A stretch of 64,000 nucleotides of DNA from Pisaster brevispinus. Its lineage: Eukaryota > Echinodermata > Asteroidea > Forcipulatida > Asteriidae. A model generated the notes under the pieces. That model had not been told where the DNA came from, did no database searches, and worked only from the letters and a program-made list of their open reading frames with translations. Shown piece after piece: positions 34,416 to 45,892 of the stretch. The stretch is taken from NCBI GenBank assembly GCA_023634235.1, contig JAMKCF010000002.1, positions 4,526,722 to 4,590,721 of the forward strand. The letters run 5' to 3'. The position numbers were made by a program, and so were the translations under genes. The stretch's first letter is position 1, and each line of letters opens with the position of its first letter.

Positions 34416-35690
34416 AAGTAAAGCAGTTCTCCACTTTAACTGGTTTCTACTGGGTCTGACACCCCCTCTACGTACAAGTACTAAACCATACACTTGTCTT
34501 TTATAAAGACCCACTACCACAAAAATACTTAAAGCTCCGTTTTTCTCGGACAGTCAGCTCTCCCAACTCCCATGGTGTTCATCGATAGTTCATGCTTCAC
34601 AATCATAGTGCGCGGTCTGTACCGTTGTTTGTCCCAGAGCCTCGTCTCTGTCTCATTAAATAGTGGTGCTCTGTTCAGTCACGTCTAGCTGGTTACAGCC
34701 CTGGAGTTGTCTCACTCCAACACACAACAAAAACCCATCCCCGAAGGGCATCTGAAATGAATTAGAAAAAAATCCAAAACAAACCAATTTTGTGCTCAAA
34801 CCTGCACACTGACATTACAAAATGATTACTTCTTACAAAAATGCATCCGAATATAAACTTGTCAAAACTTTAAAGTGGGTTTTAAATCAAGAATACGTAG
34901 ACATTTCATCAACTTGCTTTCTGAACAAAATTACTTAAAGACTTCCCATTACATCTTTAAACATCTTATTAAATGAAAAGGCTCATTTCATCTTGTGTGG
35001 ATCTCGTGAAGCTTAGATAATAAAAATAGGTCAACTTACGGGTTTGCCGTTCAATGGCTCGCCTTGCCTCAAATCACCGGTCCAAAGTCACATATAGGGT
35101 GGCCTCAATGCGCCCAAGATTCCTTTCTCTTCCTCTGCTTAGTTTAGTTAGTCAAAATCCCCAAGGGGATATCTTCAGAGCCAATTGCTCCCACTATAGA
35201 CCGTTCACATCTGATTTGCAGAGAGAGAAGACCGCAGTGGTGATCGTCGATCATACGGGCAGCGAGTGAGTTGGATAAAACACCTTCCCTATAGCCTTCC
35301 ACACTCATTCACACTTCACTACACACTCAGACAAAAGGCCACGCCCAATACCAGACATTCTTACTTTTTTAGGTTAATGAATTCGTGTGACCCCAAAATA
35401 ATGAATATTCAAACTCCTATTTACAAGATTATTCACACGACCCAAAACTGCGGGAGGATAAACATGGCTATGTACATAATACACAACTTGAATATGACAC
35501 TAACGTTATAACAAATAAGCCCTTGGGCGGAAGTTACAACAACGGAGTCCTTACCATTTAATACCTTTATGTTTTATTTCCTTACACTACAGTTGTCATT
35601 GGACACAAATCGGGCCGAGGTTTTGTGTACATTAAATAATTGTGTATGACAAATAAGTATATAAATATATATTTCCAAAATCAATTCAAT
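31295..35690. other. Spacer after C1q gene 2
   Basis: To 34077 this is block spacer shared with copies 1 and 3. From 34078 to about 35690 the sequence is unrelated to the other blocks. It contains an A-tract of over 50 bases (about 34360-34413), which may be the tail of a retroposed element. No supported gene was found. Confidence 0.5.
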
Positions 35691-35799
35691 CTAAGAAACA
35701 CAGCGGGCGTTTTTGAAATGGTTTACAGTTTTTAAGTTCAATGAAAAGATATAGTCAAAACCAAGACTGGATCCCAAACTGAGATCGCAGTAAAAGGGA

Positions 35800-35885
35800 T
35801 GCGGTGCTTCTAGAGGGAACAGTTGGGGGCGGGGCATCTAGAGCGAACAGTTGGGTACGGAGCATCTAGAGGGAACAGTTGGGAT
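35800..35885. repeat. Short array of the 28-bp minisatellite
   Basis: Three to four units of the GCATCTAGAGGGAACAGTTG-type repeat, with a left flank matching that of the large array at 41680. It abuts a receptor membrane segment directly, which indicates a deletion between this array and the receptor gene. Confidence 0.8.
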
Positions 35886-35894
35886 GGGGGAGCC

Positions 35895-36066
35895 AAAGGA
35901 AAAAGTTAGGAATATTCTCATCCTCTTCATTGTCCCTTACATCATCAACACCTTCCTCCTCATCAAACATCGACATCTTAAGATCACCAAGGAGAAGGAA
36001 ACCAATGTAGCAAAAGCTGATCCCTACATGGAGCTGCAACCGACGGAGGACAAGAACAGATTCTAA
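35895..36066 (+). pseudogene. Receptor remnant: membrane segment and start of type II tail only
   Basis: Encodes a hydrophobic membrane segment (I-L-I-L-F-I-V onward) and the juxtamembrane tail K-H-R-H-L-K-I-T-K-E-K to D-P-Y-M-E-L-Q-P, then stops at TAA (36064-36066). The type II tails of Ig2 and Ig3 continue past this point. The ectodomain has been deleted, joining the minisatellite to the membrane segment. On the right it is fused to sequence that normally lies upstream of alpha-type receptors (from GGCGACAGCTATGAT). An open frame from 35851 runs through it, but nothing indicates that it is expressed. Confidence 0.75.
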
Positions 36067-37660
36067 AATACAGGCGACAGCTATGATAACACCATCAATA
36101 AAAACATGATTATAAGTCCAGCAACGGATCCTTATTAAGTCTTTTTTTTAATTCAATACTTTATCCCCACTCTATCAATCAATAATACATAGAGGGAAAA
36201 ATACAGAGGGGAAGGTGATTAAGTGGTGGGGGTCTCCAAAAAGCAGAGGTCGTCGAGTAGCGACCCAATGGCGTGTGTAGCTTAAGCGTATCAGTTGCAT
36301 ACAGATTTTAGCCATCAGGCACTTTTCAGGAGCCGTTTTTAGTTAAAAAGTAATTACTCCGCCATTTTATTTTGTTTGTATTTAAACAAATTAAGGTTCC
36401 TCAACTACACCTAGCCAAATAGCATGCCAATTGTCTTGTTACCATCGGGGTTGATTTCACACCAAAAATATCCACCAATTACCAGTTCTCCCGGTATTCC
36501 CTTGGGAAATGTAAGAAATGTAAGAAACTATGATGTTTTTGCTGACTCATCAAACACGAGGGTTTCATTAATACAAATGGCTTAGAGTCACATGTGGGCT
36601 GATCTCAATGGAATCTTTGCTTGAATTTTTTTTAAATTTAGTCACAAGGGTCTATATCCAATAGTCTGGGCGATTTAAACATGATTGTGTTCTCAAAAAA
36701 CACGTATTACACGCAAAATATAAAACGGACACCTGAGTGCCTGAAAACGTAGGGTGTGATTTTTTTTCGATGGTGTCACGAAGTGTTAAACACCGAATGA
36801 ACATTACTAAGTTAAACTTTTGTACGAAAAAAAATGGCAAAAGCTCCTATATTCGTATATTGAAGACATACAAACTTATTATTGACAAGTAAAAAGTATA
36901 ATCAATCATTGAAATTTACGTTTTAGTACATTATATTATAACTTTTTTGGAGGGGTTCGTGTTGAATTTTCTCTGAAATACCACCGTCATTTCACAGTTA
37001 ATGGTGTAGACATTAAAAGATTCGTATGCAATTGCCATTGACTTTATAGCAAATGTTCATCAGAGAGAATAACATTGTTAAACTCTAGTTCTGACATACT
37101 ATCTTGGGTGTCAGACTAAACTTCACTTTGGGTTGTGCTGCATTTGGACCAAATTGATGTCCAGCAACCACGTGACCAAAGACACTAATCCCTACATGTC
37201 GCAACTCTCACAATAAACAGGTCGGGGAGGGGGGTTGCAAAGCGGTGTTCTCCAAAATATATTTGTCCATCGCCCCATACCTGCTATACAAACCTGTACA
37301 TTCCATGGCGAAAGTCTCACGCCACACCCTCCTCCCATGAGTGGTTATCTTTCCCCCTTATTCGTCTCCTATACCCGATCAAATTTTACAGAGTCTGGCG
37401 CTGCCACCGGCATGTAATGTAATTGGGCAATACAATGAGAGGTAAATTATTCACAATATCAGGGTTTTAATAAGCTGCGTGTCTAGTGGGAAATCTACAG
37501 AGAGTCAAAGTTCAACCTAAGTGCTCGAAACTGATGAAGCGTCATGTCTATTTAACACAAACTATTGAAATCTTGGAGCTATGAATTGAAGTTGGTTATT
37601 CAATGCACGCAGCGATTTGCAACCAATGTATCCTCATCATGACTTTGCGAATACTCTCCA
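36067..37660. repeat. Upstream region of Ig2, homologous to that of Ig1
   Basis: Matches about 8255-9665 before Ig1, except for a foreign stretch at about 36303-36840 that replaces about 85 bases. That insert has weakly similar inverted ends (GATTTTAGCCAT and, at the far end, ATGGCAAAAGCTC) and may be a small DNA element. No gene is seen. Confidence 0.6.
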
Positions 37661-37662
37661 AC

Positions 37663-38913
37663 ATGGATTTAACGTCTTGTTCAATGGTTTGCTCCTCGTG
37701 GTTTCAATTATGTGTTCTCTGGATACATCTTAAATCTTTGGGGTCGATTCAGAAAGTGTACACTTAATGAAATTTTCACCAGGGGATGATATCGTTGAAG
37801 GTGACGAAGTGAAGCTACAATGTGATGTCAATGGACTTGCAGCAAGTCATGTCATAGAATGGGGTAGCGTCTACATGGGCGTAATAGTGATAATAGCAAA
37901 GAATGGGACAAGTCTAGACCAGAGATATGAACTTGAAACCATATCTGACTTGTCTAATTCTGGAATATCAACTCAACAAATTCTTACAATAAAAAAACAT
38001 CAGTAAAACATATACATCATTCACCTGTCGTATCAATGACTCTGGAAGCGAAATGATGAGCAGCAGTCCTCCGTTATCAAGTAACATTATCTTATATGTT
38101 CATTACTTCCCAACACCAATGTACCCCATCTGCTTCCCTGATGGCGATTTCACTGCACGAGAAGGAACGCAGCAAGCTTTGAGCTGCACATCCGAGAAAG
38201 GGAGCCCAACAGTTAGTGTGGAATTGTTGCCAAATATGTCAAATGCTATTTTGATGTGGCTGTATTCGAATAGCAGCAACGAAGCCAAATGATTTATCAA
38301 TCTCACGTTGAATGAAACTAACAATGGTTATCTATTCCGATGTACAATCACAAGTGAATATTTCCCAGGGAGAAGTAGATCTTGTATCATCGGACCAATC
38401 ACAGTCACCAATATGATACCTGAAACGGGATCCAGAACAGATAACCCTGATGACATGATGACTGATCTTATCTTACTCATACCATCCACTGATATCCCGA
38501 ACTGTCATTACCGTCAATTATGCAAATCTGCTGAAGAAAACATCGATACATCTCCTACCCCATGGCTCGTAGCCTTCACCATCATTCTCATCCTCTTCTT
38601 TGTCTCCCTCATCATCAACATATTCGTCCTCATCAAACATCGACATCTTAAGATCACCAAGGAGAAGGAAACCAATGTAGCCAAAGCTGATCCTTACATG
38701 GAGCTGCAACCAACGGAGGACAAGAACAGAGTCTACATGGAACCTACTACGGCTACAACTACCACACAAGATACCTACTACCAACCAGTTGAAGTAGAGA
38801 CTGACAACCCAGAGTATGACTACCCTCGGCCAGAGGGCAACACCAGCTACGAAGCGGTCAGAAACCCACAGAATTCAGCTGACAGACCGTATCAGAACAT
38901 AAAGAATGTTTGA
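37663..38913 (+). pseudogene. Ig2: two-Ig-domain receptor, alpha ectodomain with type II tail, disrupted
   Basis: Intronless. ATG at 37663, then signal peptide (frame lost by a 1-bp deletion near 37680), first Ig domain (K-L-Q-C, I-E-W), a frameshift near 37990 before the C strand of that domain, and second Ig domain (P-M-Y-P-I-C to L-F-R-C). A TGA lies at 38290-38292. From there the frame is open to the end: stalk, membrane segment (about 38560-38635) and a tail. The tail has D-P-Y-M-E-L, the ITSM-type T-Y-Y-Q-P-V and T-S-Y-E-A-V, and the SH2-adaptor-type P-Y-Q-N-I at the C-terminus. The tail is thus better preserved than the ectodomain. Upstream and ectodomain match Ig1, while tail and 3' flank match Ig3. 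Confidence 0.85.
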
Positions 38914-41679
38914 CTGAACAGGTTTTCCAGTACGCCAGGTTACTGTGCGTTCGAGTCGGTGTGATTTCAATCTCCAGTTAATGATGGTTGCATCTTACTG
39001 ATTCGTAGTTATACACACATCAGTTTGTCGGTAACGATTTTAGGACTTCAATTTTCCCTTTTCACTTAACAGTTTTCAAAGACTATGCGCTCGAAAAAAA
39101 GTAATGACGCCCCCTACAAAATTACAAAGCATTCCATAATAGGAGAACATCATTGTTCATTTTGTGTTCTTTTGTTCTGCTGCACTCCCTCTGTTGATAA
39201 TATCACGCAAACATTAGGGGTAAGGTTGACAGTTTAAACAATTTGTCTTCTGACTGTACTCGTTGGTATTACAATCAGGTGCTGTGGTTTAAATGGAAGG
39301 TGTAAGTTCGGTTATCACCCTTAAAATCATTGACAGTATTGTGCTTATGTAAAAAAGATATCAGTTGTTAGGCACCAAAGTTTGAATCTGAAAAGCGTTA
39401 CTTTCACAAACGCTTCTCAGCTTTTTTGTCTATTAGTGATTATTCTTCCTGCGTGGACGTTTCCACTCCAGATTTTTAGCAATATCCAATGAGAATCCAT
39501 GTAACTAGCCCCGATGGTAACATTGAATCTCCGTATTACAGTAATATGCTGGTAAAGGATTCAGCAATGGTTTAAGTAGAACTATAATATGCACTTACTG
39601 TGTTAATATACAACGGCAGTAAGAAAAAAAAAACACAAAAAAAACCCACAAAAACATAAAATAGATTACATTTACAAATTCGACAGGGGTAAAAAATCGC
39701 AAAAGCAATATGATTGTACTACAGCGCCACACAGCTAATTATTATATTACCTAACTGTTGAATTGTTAAGAAGGACACGAATTCATGAAATGATTATCAT
39801 TTACTTGTATCATTGGCCCAGGACTTTTGCAACAACGAGGATTCATTTAAAAAAAAAAAAATTGTAAATGCTTGTTTTTAACCAGATAATGTTGTGCATT
39901 TTTAATGTCAATGATATAATCAATAAATGTAAGAAGGGAACCGGACGGGGGAGAGTTTCTTGAAAGCCAAACTTTTTATTCCCTGAAATGTTGAGAATTT
40001 CAAACATTTCCAAGTGTAATTATTAACTGAACGTTTTTATAAAAAAAATATTATTTAAGTTTCGCAATCACTTTGCATTTACAGTTCCTTTAAACAAATA
40101 TTGATTAGTTGATTGGATGTTATCATTATGTTATACAAAACGCACAAATCATGGACAACTGCACCAATAATTAAAATTGTAATGTGCATTTATTCTTATA
40201 GAACACCAAAATGTTTGCAAAAAGCAAAGCCAAGAACTTGCATTTAAAACAGGTAGGATATAAAACTATTTCCATCTCAAGACTCTTTTTTAAAAGATTG
40301 GGTTAGGTTTCTCGTAACTTAATCAGCAGAACATGCAATGGTAGTTTGTTTACGATTTTTAAGGAATATTGAAAGTCTTGCCAGAGTTAAAAATATTGGC
40401 TCACTTCAGTAAGAACAGTTATTGCATATCAGTAATCAAGGAAAATGAGCAGAAAGCCTTCCTCAAATGATATGGTGTTTTGCAGTCATGTATTCCTTTA
40501 TGATATCCATTTTCTATATGTTTATTTTTAGGCTTGTAGTTAGATTTGGCAAATTTAGTGATGTAAGCTTTAAGATTTAACTTTTACGATTAAACAGTGC
40601 TGGAAGTTACACCTCGCGTAAACAATTTTTAGTAACAGTTTTAAAGCTCAAAAAGCTAAGATATTTAGTGCCATTTGGCTTAAGTGTGAATATTTTAGAT
40701 GTATTTTCCATTTGACTGTGTATAAACCCAACAAATGTCGCGTATTTCTAGCTTCCGTGTTTACTTAAAGTTGTTGAATTGATCCAAACTATTTCGTTCT
40801 TACAATAATTTCAAATGAGTTCAAAAGGTTGTTTGGCTTCGTAACAAAGCATTTTGTGAGTCCAACCAATGACAGCGAAGAAAGGATTTTCAGTATAACA
40901 AGGTGAAATGTGGCAGAAATTAAAGACTGGGATGGTCGAATAAGGTTGTGTCGTTAAAAAAAAATCACAAGGCTATTAAAAACTCATATTTCATCGAAAC
41001 TTTAAAAAACTGAGTTTCTTTGGTAGTTTTTTTATTAATTACAACCTTTTGGTGAGGTTTGCGATAAGATCATGAGTAAAAACCCTTTATGGGAAGAACC
41101 AGTTGTTTGTCAACATGATCTGATTATTCTCCCACCATTCAAAATTCCACACCCTTTATAAAACCCCTTTCATTAAAAGTTAGAACGATTTATTAGTGAC
41201 AAGTTCTTCTATCATGAAACTATTTTCATTTGTATAACATTATGTAAATTTTGAAGTAATATAAGAAACTTCAATGGAATCTGATAAAATATGAGTATTC
41301 AAACCATTTTCAACCAGTCAGCTTAATTTCACAAGATTCGAAAAAAAGCAGTCACGCTGCTTCGTCTTCCTACATCATCATTACCTTGACCCCAAAACGT
41401 TTTAAACTTTTATTAAAGCAGTTAAAACAGGCAGCATTAAACACTGAATATGAGGAAGTTCACGCTGTAGAGAAACGTGAAGTACAAATAGACCGTAGCA
41501 TCCAAACGGGATCAATTAGATAAAGCGTTACATTTGAATAATAATCTCTTAAAACAATGTAATTTAATCGTGAGAAAAACAGCAGGCGTTTTTGTAATGA
41601 TTCTCAGTTTTTAAGTTAAAAAACAAGTTATAGTCAAAACCAAGACTGGATCCAAAACTGAGATTTAAGTAAAAGGAAT
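38914..41679. other. Spacer between Ig2 and Ig3
   Basis: 38914-39480 matches the 3' flank of Ig3 (44113 onward). 39545-40330 matches sequences after Ig1 and Ig4. 40330-41330 matches 52330-53290. About 41560-41680 matches the left flank of the short minisatellite (35690-35800). No gene seen. Confidence 0.55.
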
Positions 41680-42516
41680 GCGGTGCATTAAGAGGGAACA
41701 GTTGAGTGCAGGGCATCTAGACGGAACAGTTGGGTGCGGGGTATCTAGAGGGAACAGTTGGGTGCGGGGCATCTAGAGGGAACAGTTAGGTGCGGGGCAT
41801 CTAGAGGGAGCATTTGGGGGCGGGGCATCTACATGTAACAGTTGGGTGCGGGACATCTAGAGGGAACAGTTGGGGGCGGGGCATCTAGATGTAACAGTTG
41901 GGTGCGGGGCATCTAGAGGGAACAACTGGGTGCGGGGCATCTAGAGGGAACAGTATGGTGCGGGGCATCTAGATGTAACAGTTGGGTGCGGGACATCTAG
42001 AGGGAACAGTTGGAGGCGGGGCATCTAGAGGGAACAGTTGGATGTAGGGCATCTAGAGGGAACAGTTGGGTGCGGGGCATCTTGAGGGAACAGTTGGGTG
42101 CGGGACATCTAGAGGGAACAATTGGGTGCGGGGCATCAGAGGGAACAGTTGGGTGCGGGGCATCTAGAGGGAACAGTTGGATGTAGGGCATCTAGAGGGA
42201 ACAGTTGGGTGCGGGGCATCTAGAGGGAACAGTTCGGTGCGGGGCATCTAGGGGGAACAGTTGGGGCGGGGCATCTAGAGGGAACAGTTGGGTGCGGGGC
42301 ATCTAGAGGGAACAGTTGGGTGCAGGGCATCTAGAGGAAACAGTTGGGTGCGGGGCATCTAGAGGAAACAGTTGGGTGCGGGGCACCTAGAGGGAACAGT
42401 TGGGTGCGGGGCATCTAGAGGGAACAGTTGGGTGCAGGGCATCTAGAGGGAACAGTTGAGTGCGGGGCATCTAGAGGGAACAGTTGGGGCAAAGCAGCTA
42501 GAGGGAACAGTTGGGG
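41680..42516. repeat. 28-bp minisatellite, about thirty units
   Basis: Tandem units around GCATCTAGAGGGAACAGTTG plus GGTGCGGG, period 28 with point variants (GTAACAG, GGATGTAGG) and a few 27-bp units. Higher-order variant blocks recur, suggesting amplification of sub-blocks. It lies 330 bases before the Ig3 start codon. The minus-strand open frame across it (41997-42191) is a repeat artefact. Confidence 0.93.
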
Positions 42517-42849
42517 AGACAGAGAACAAGCTTGTCGAGAACTCTACATAACTGCAATACAAACATTCTTGTAGTTTTGATCCCTACAACGGCTCCGATA
42601 AGGTCTTGGACCATACATCATTTTTTTCTACCGGCGTCACGTGTAGAGGTTCAAACAACTTTTTAGAAATGCAAATCAAATCATTGAAGCGATGATGTCA
42701 ACAGTGAAAACACGGACGGAAAGGACGTAAACCACTGCGCGTTCACTTTTGAACTTCAGGCAGTGAATTTTGGACTCGAATTCGTCAAATTTCTTACGGG
42801 TTTCCTTGCTTATTCTGTGTACTTGTTCTTCAGTAATTAACAACCAACC

Positions 42850-44112
42850 ATGGCTTCAAGGTGTTGGTTGATGCGTCTGATCCTGCTGTGTGTTTGGTGC
42901 TCTATGTATTCATATGCAGTCATATTGGCTGACGCACAAAATCGGGCAATCACAAAAGCTCTACCAATGGGGGATGTAGTGGAGGGTGATACAGTACAAC
43001 TAAGATGTGATGCATTCAACCTGCAATCCACGTACTTCATTGAGTGGAAGAGAGTGGTGGTCCAGTCACATGTGACGCTCGCTTCTACGGAATCAGTGTA
43101 GACCCGAGATTTACTCTGAATATAACTCATTCGTCACCACAATCAAGGATTGAATTTCTTATTATCAATGATGTGCGGAACGTGGATGCGTCAACTTACC
43201 GCTTTTTAAGGGATTCTGAAAACATGAATAATGCAGTGATATAACAAAGCATTTAACTTGCAGTGCTTTACTTCCCATCTGCCATGTACCCCATCTGCAT
43301 CCCTGATGGTCCTGTCAGTGTACAAGAAGGAAAGACAGTAAACATGAGCTGCACTACTGAGATAGGAAACCCAACAGTACAAATGCAGATTCTTCCTAAC
43401 AGTACTAGCTTTACATGGACTTTTAGCACAGATGGTAACGAACACATGAGATCATTAAGTCTGAGTGAAAATGCAACTAATCGAGGTGTTTTTTACATCA
43501 ATGTCAAATCACCTCGACAAGATTCCCCGGTATGGAAGGATCATGCACAATGGGTCCAATCACCACGACGTCTCACTCATTTTCAACTCAGCCAACAACG
43601 CTACCCAGAGAAACAACAGTAGTTCGAATCCAAGAATTTTCAGCAATCTCAAGTTTTGTCCCCCAAACCAGTGACAGTCAGGAAAAAACGACATCATCCA
43701 CGAAACCCATCATCAGTGGACAGTCGACAGGGATACCTTCTCACTGAACATTCCATTGCTGGCAGCCTTCATTATCATTCTCATCCTCTTCATTGTCTCT
43801 CTCATTATCAACATCTTCCTCCTCATCAAAAATCGACATCTTAAGATCACCAAGGAGAAGGAAACCAATGTAGCCAAAGCTGATCCCTACATGGAGCTGC
43901 AACCAACGGAGGACAAGAACAGAGTCTACATGGAACCTACTACGGCTACAACTACCACACAAGATACCTACTACCAACCAGTTGAAGTAGAGACTGACAG
44001 CCCAGAGTATGACTACACTCGGTCAGAGGGCAGCACCAACACCAGCTACGAAGCTGCCAGACAGCCACAGGGCTCAGCTGAGAGACCATACCAGAATTTA
44101 CATAAACTTTGA
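42850..44112 (+). pseudogene. Ig3: two-Ig-domain receptor, beta ectodomain with type II tail, disrupted
   Basis: Intronless. ATG at 42850 in a good start context (ACCATGG). Signal peptide about 28 residues, first Ig domain with L-R-C and I-E-W, then a 1-bp frameshift near 43085. The second Cys of this domain is lost (T-Y-R-F instead of T-Y-R-C, about 43195) and a TAA follows at 43242-43244. The second Ig domain (P-M-Y-P-I-C, M-S-C) is readable from 43263, with frameshifts near 43500 and 43745. The membrane segment and type II tail (about 43750-44112) are open: D-P-Y-M-E-L, T-Y-Y-Q-P-V (ITSM type) and P-Y-Q-N-L. T-S-Y-E-A-A replaces the second ITSM of Ig2. A mosaic partner of Ig2 (same tail) and Ig4 (same ectodomain). 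Confidence 0.85.
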
Positions 44113-45892
44113 CCGAACAGGTTGTTTAGTACGCCAGGATACTGCGCGTTCGAGTCTGCGTGATTTCAATCTCCAGTAATGATGGTTGCATTTTCCTATT
44201 CATAATTACACAAACATCTTGTCCCTTTCACTTAACACTCTCAATATATGCGCACGAACAAATGTGACGCCCCGACAAGAAAACCCCAAATGATTCCATA
44301 ATGTGAAGACACCATTGTTCCTTTTGTGTTCTGTTGTTCTGCTGCCCTCACTCTGTTAATAATACCATGTAAACATTAGGGGTAAGGTTAAAAGCTTAAA
44401 CAATTCGTCTTCTGACTGTACTCGTCGGTGCGGTGGTTTAGAGGGAAAGTATACGTTTGGTAACCGCTCTTAAATCAATGACAATAAAAACTTGTTGGTT
44501 AGAAGCCTAACAGCAGCTTTTGATAGTTTAAAACATTTTGAGTAACGTTTCACTTTGGAGTAATGTGACTTTGTAAACATTTTTTTTTTTTTTTTTTTGC
44601 CCCAAAATTTGAATGTGAGAAACGTTACTGTCACAAATGTTTCTCAGCTTGTGTAGTCCTTTAGTAATTATTCTTCCTGCGTGGACATTTTAGCTCCGAG
44701 TTTTTAGCGATATCTCAAAAACGCGACCACCTTTTAAAATGACATTCTCATAGGTTAGTTTTATTGTATATATCTGCATTTATAAGATTAGGACAATCGA
44801 ATGGTTTCAGAAACCAAATGTATACTTTGCCTTAAATCAATAATCAGAGTTTAATCTGGCGCGAGACTGTGTAGTAATACTAGGTACTGTCAAAAGAGTT
44901 GTTTGTGCTTCTTGATCAAGTTAGTGTTTCTGTTGATTGAGAATCCTTGTAACTAGCCCAGATGGTAACATTGGCACTCCGTATTACAGTAATATAGGCC
45001 TCATGTGATCAGTATCTAAGTGTGATTCTTTTATGATATTAAACACCGACGAATCAAACGGAAATTAGGTTCGTTTGTCAAATTATATTGAGGTAAGCTA
45101 CTCAGATAGGACGACAAAAATGATGCATTTTGCTGCTGCTTTACAACATTTGCTTTTACTACTTGCTAAAAAACCTTGTAATCCAGCTGTATAAATATGG
45201 ATATCATTTTAAATACTGCATTTAATACTCATTGCATATTTTTGAATAGTTACGGTCATGGGTGATGAGAAAAAACAAAGGCAATAACTTCCATAGAGCC
45301 GTCAAAGTAGCTGATTTGCTCTCAAAGCTCAATTCAAAAAAGATCTGTTCATAAACATATTGCTATCATGTGTCAATGTATAAAACTAGTATGTTTTGCT
45401 TATTGCGAAGGAAATTTGTTAATAATAATAATAATATCGAACTTAGGTACACGGTTTTGCAAACAGGAAAGGTTGATCTTGAGATGTAGTCAAGCTTAAT
45501 TGGTTAGCAGAATGTGATGTCACAATACAAGTCAGTATTGTGATATTGACATCTCATCTTAAGATGAATCTAGTGCTTTGTGAAATCTAAATGGTGAAGT
45601 CAAATCAAGACAACTTAAGCCGGAGCGTGGTCTTGAACCGTCAGTTGCATTGGCTTGGTTTGGTCAATTTTCAGAGCTACTGGTGAGTTGGGGTTTTTGT
45701 CAATAAAACCGTTTTCATCCAGAACAAGAAATAATCTTTACTTGCCATGTTATTGTCCGTGTCATGTTTTCCTGGTTGGCCAGTTGTAAGTGTTTTCAAG
45801 TTGACAATAAACAATCTTCTGACAAGAGATGACTATTCATGTTTGTCATAAGGTTGTGCTATCAAAATGGACTTATATAGTTAATAATGCTA
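44113..45892. other. Spacer after Ig3
   Basis: 44113-44480 matches the Ig2 3' flank. About 44640-44830 resembles 7960-8140 of the C1q block spacer. A T-run is at 44580-44598 and an AAT microsatellite near 45420. No gene recognised. Confidence 0.5.

Noticed and set aside
34400..35260. Possible minus-strand spliced transcript (donor near 35037, acceptor near 34752, short frame after it)
   Set aside because: Splice-like sites are present, but the upstream exon has stops in every frame and the downstream peptide is only about 32 residues; chance is likely.
41680..42516. CRISPR-like appearance of regular 28-bp repeats
   Set aside because: Units are head-to-tail without spacers and the locus is clearly animal; it is a minisatellite.
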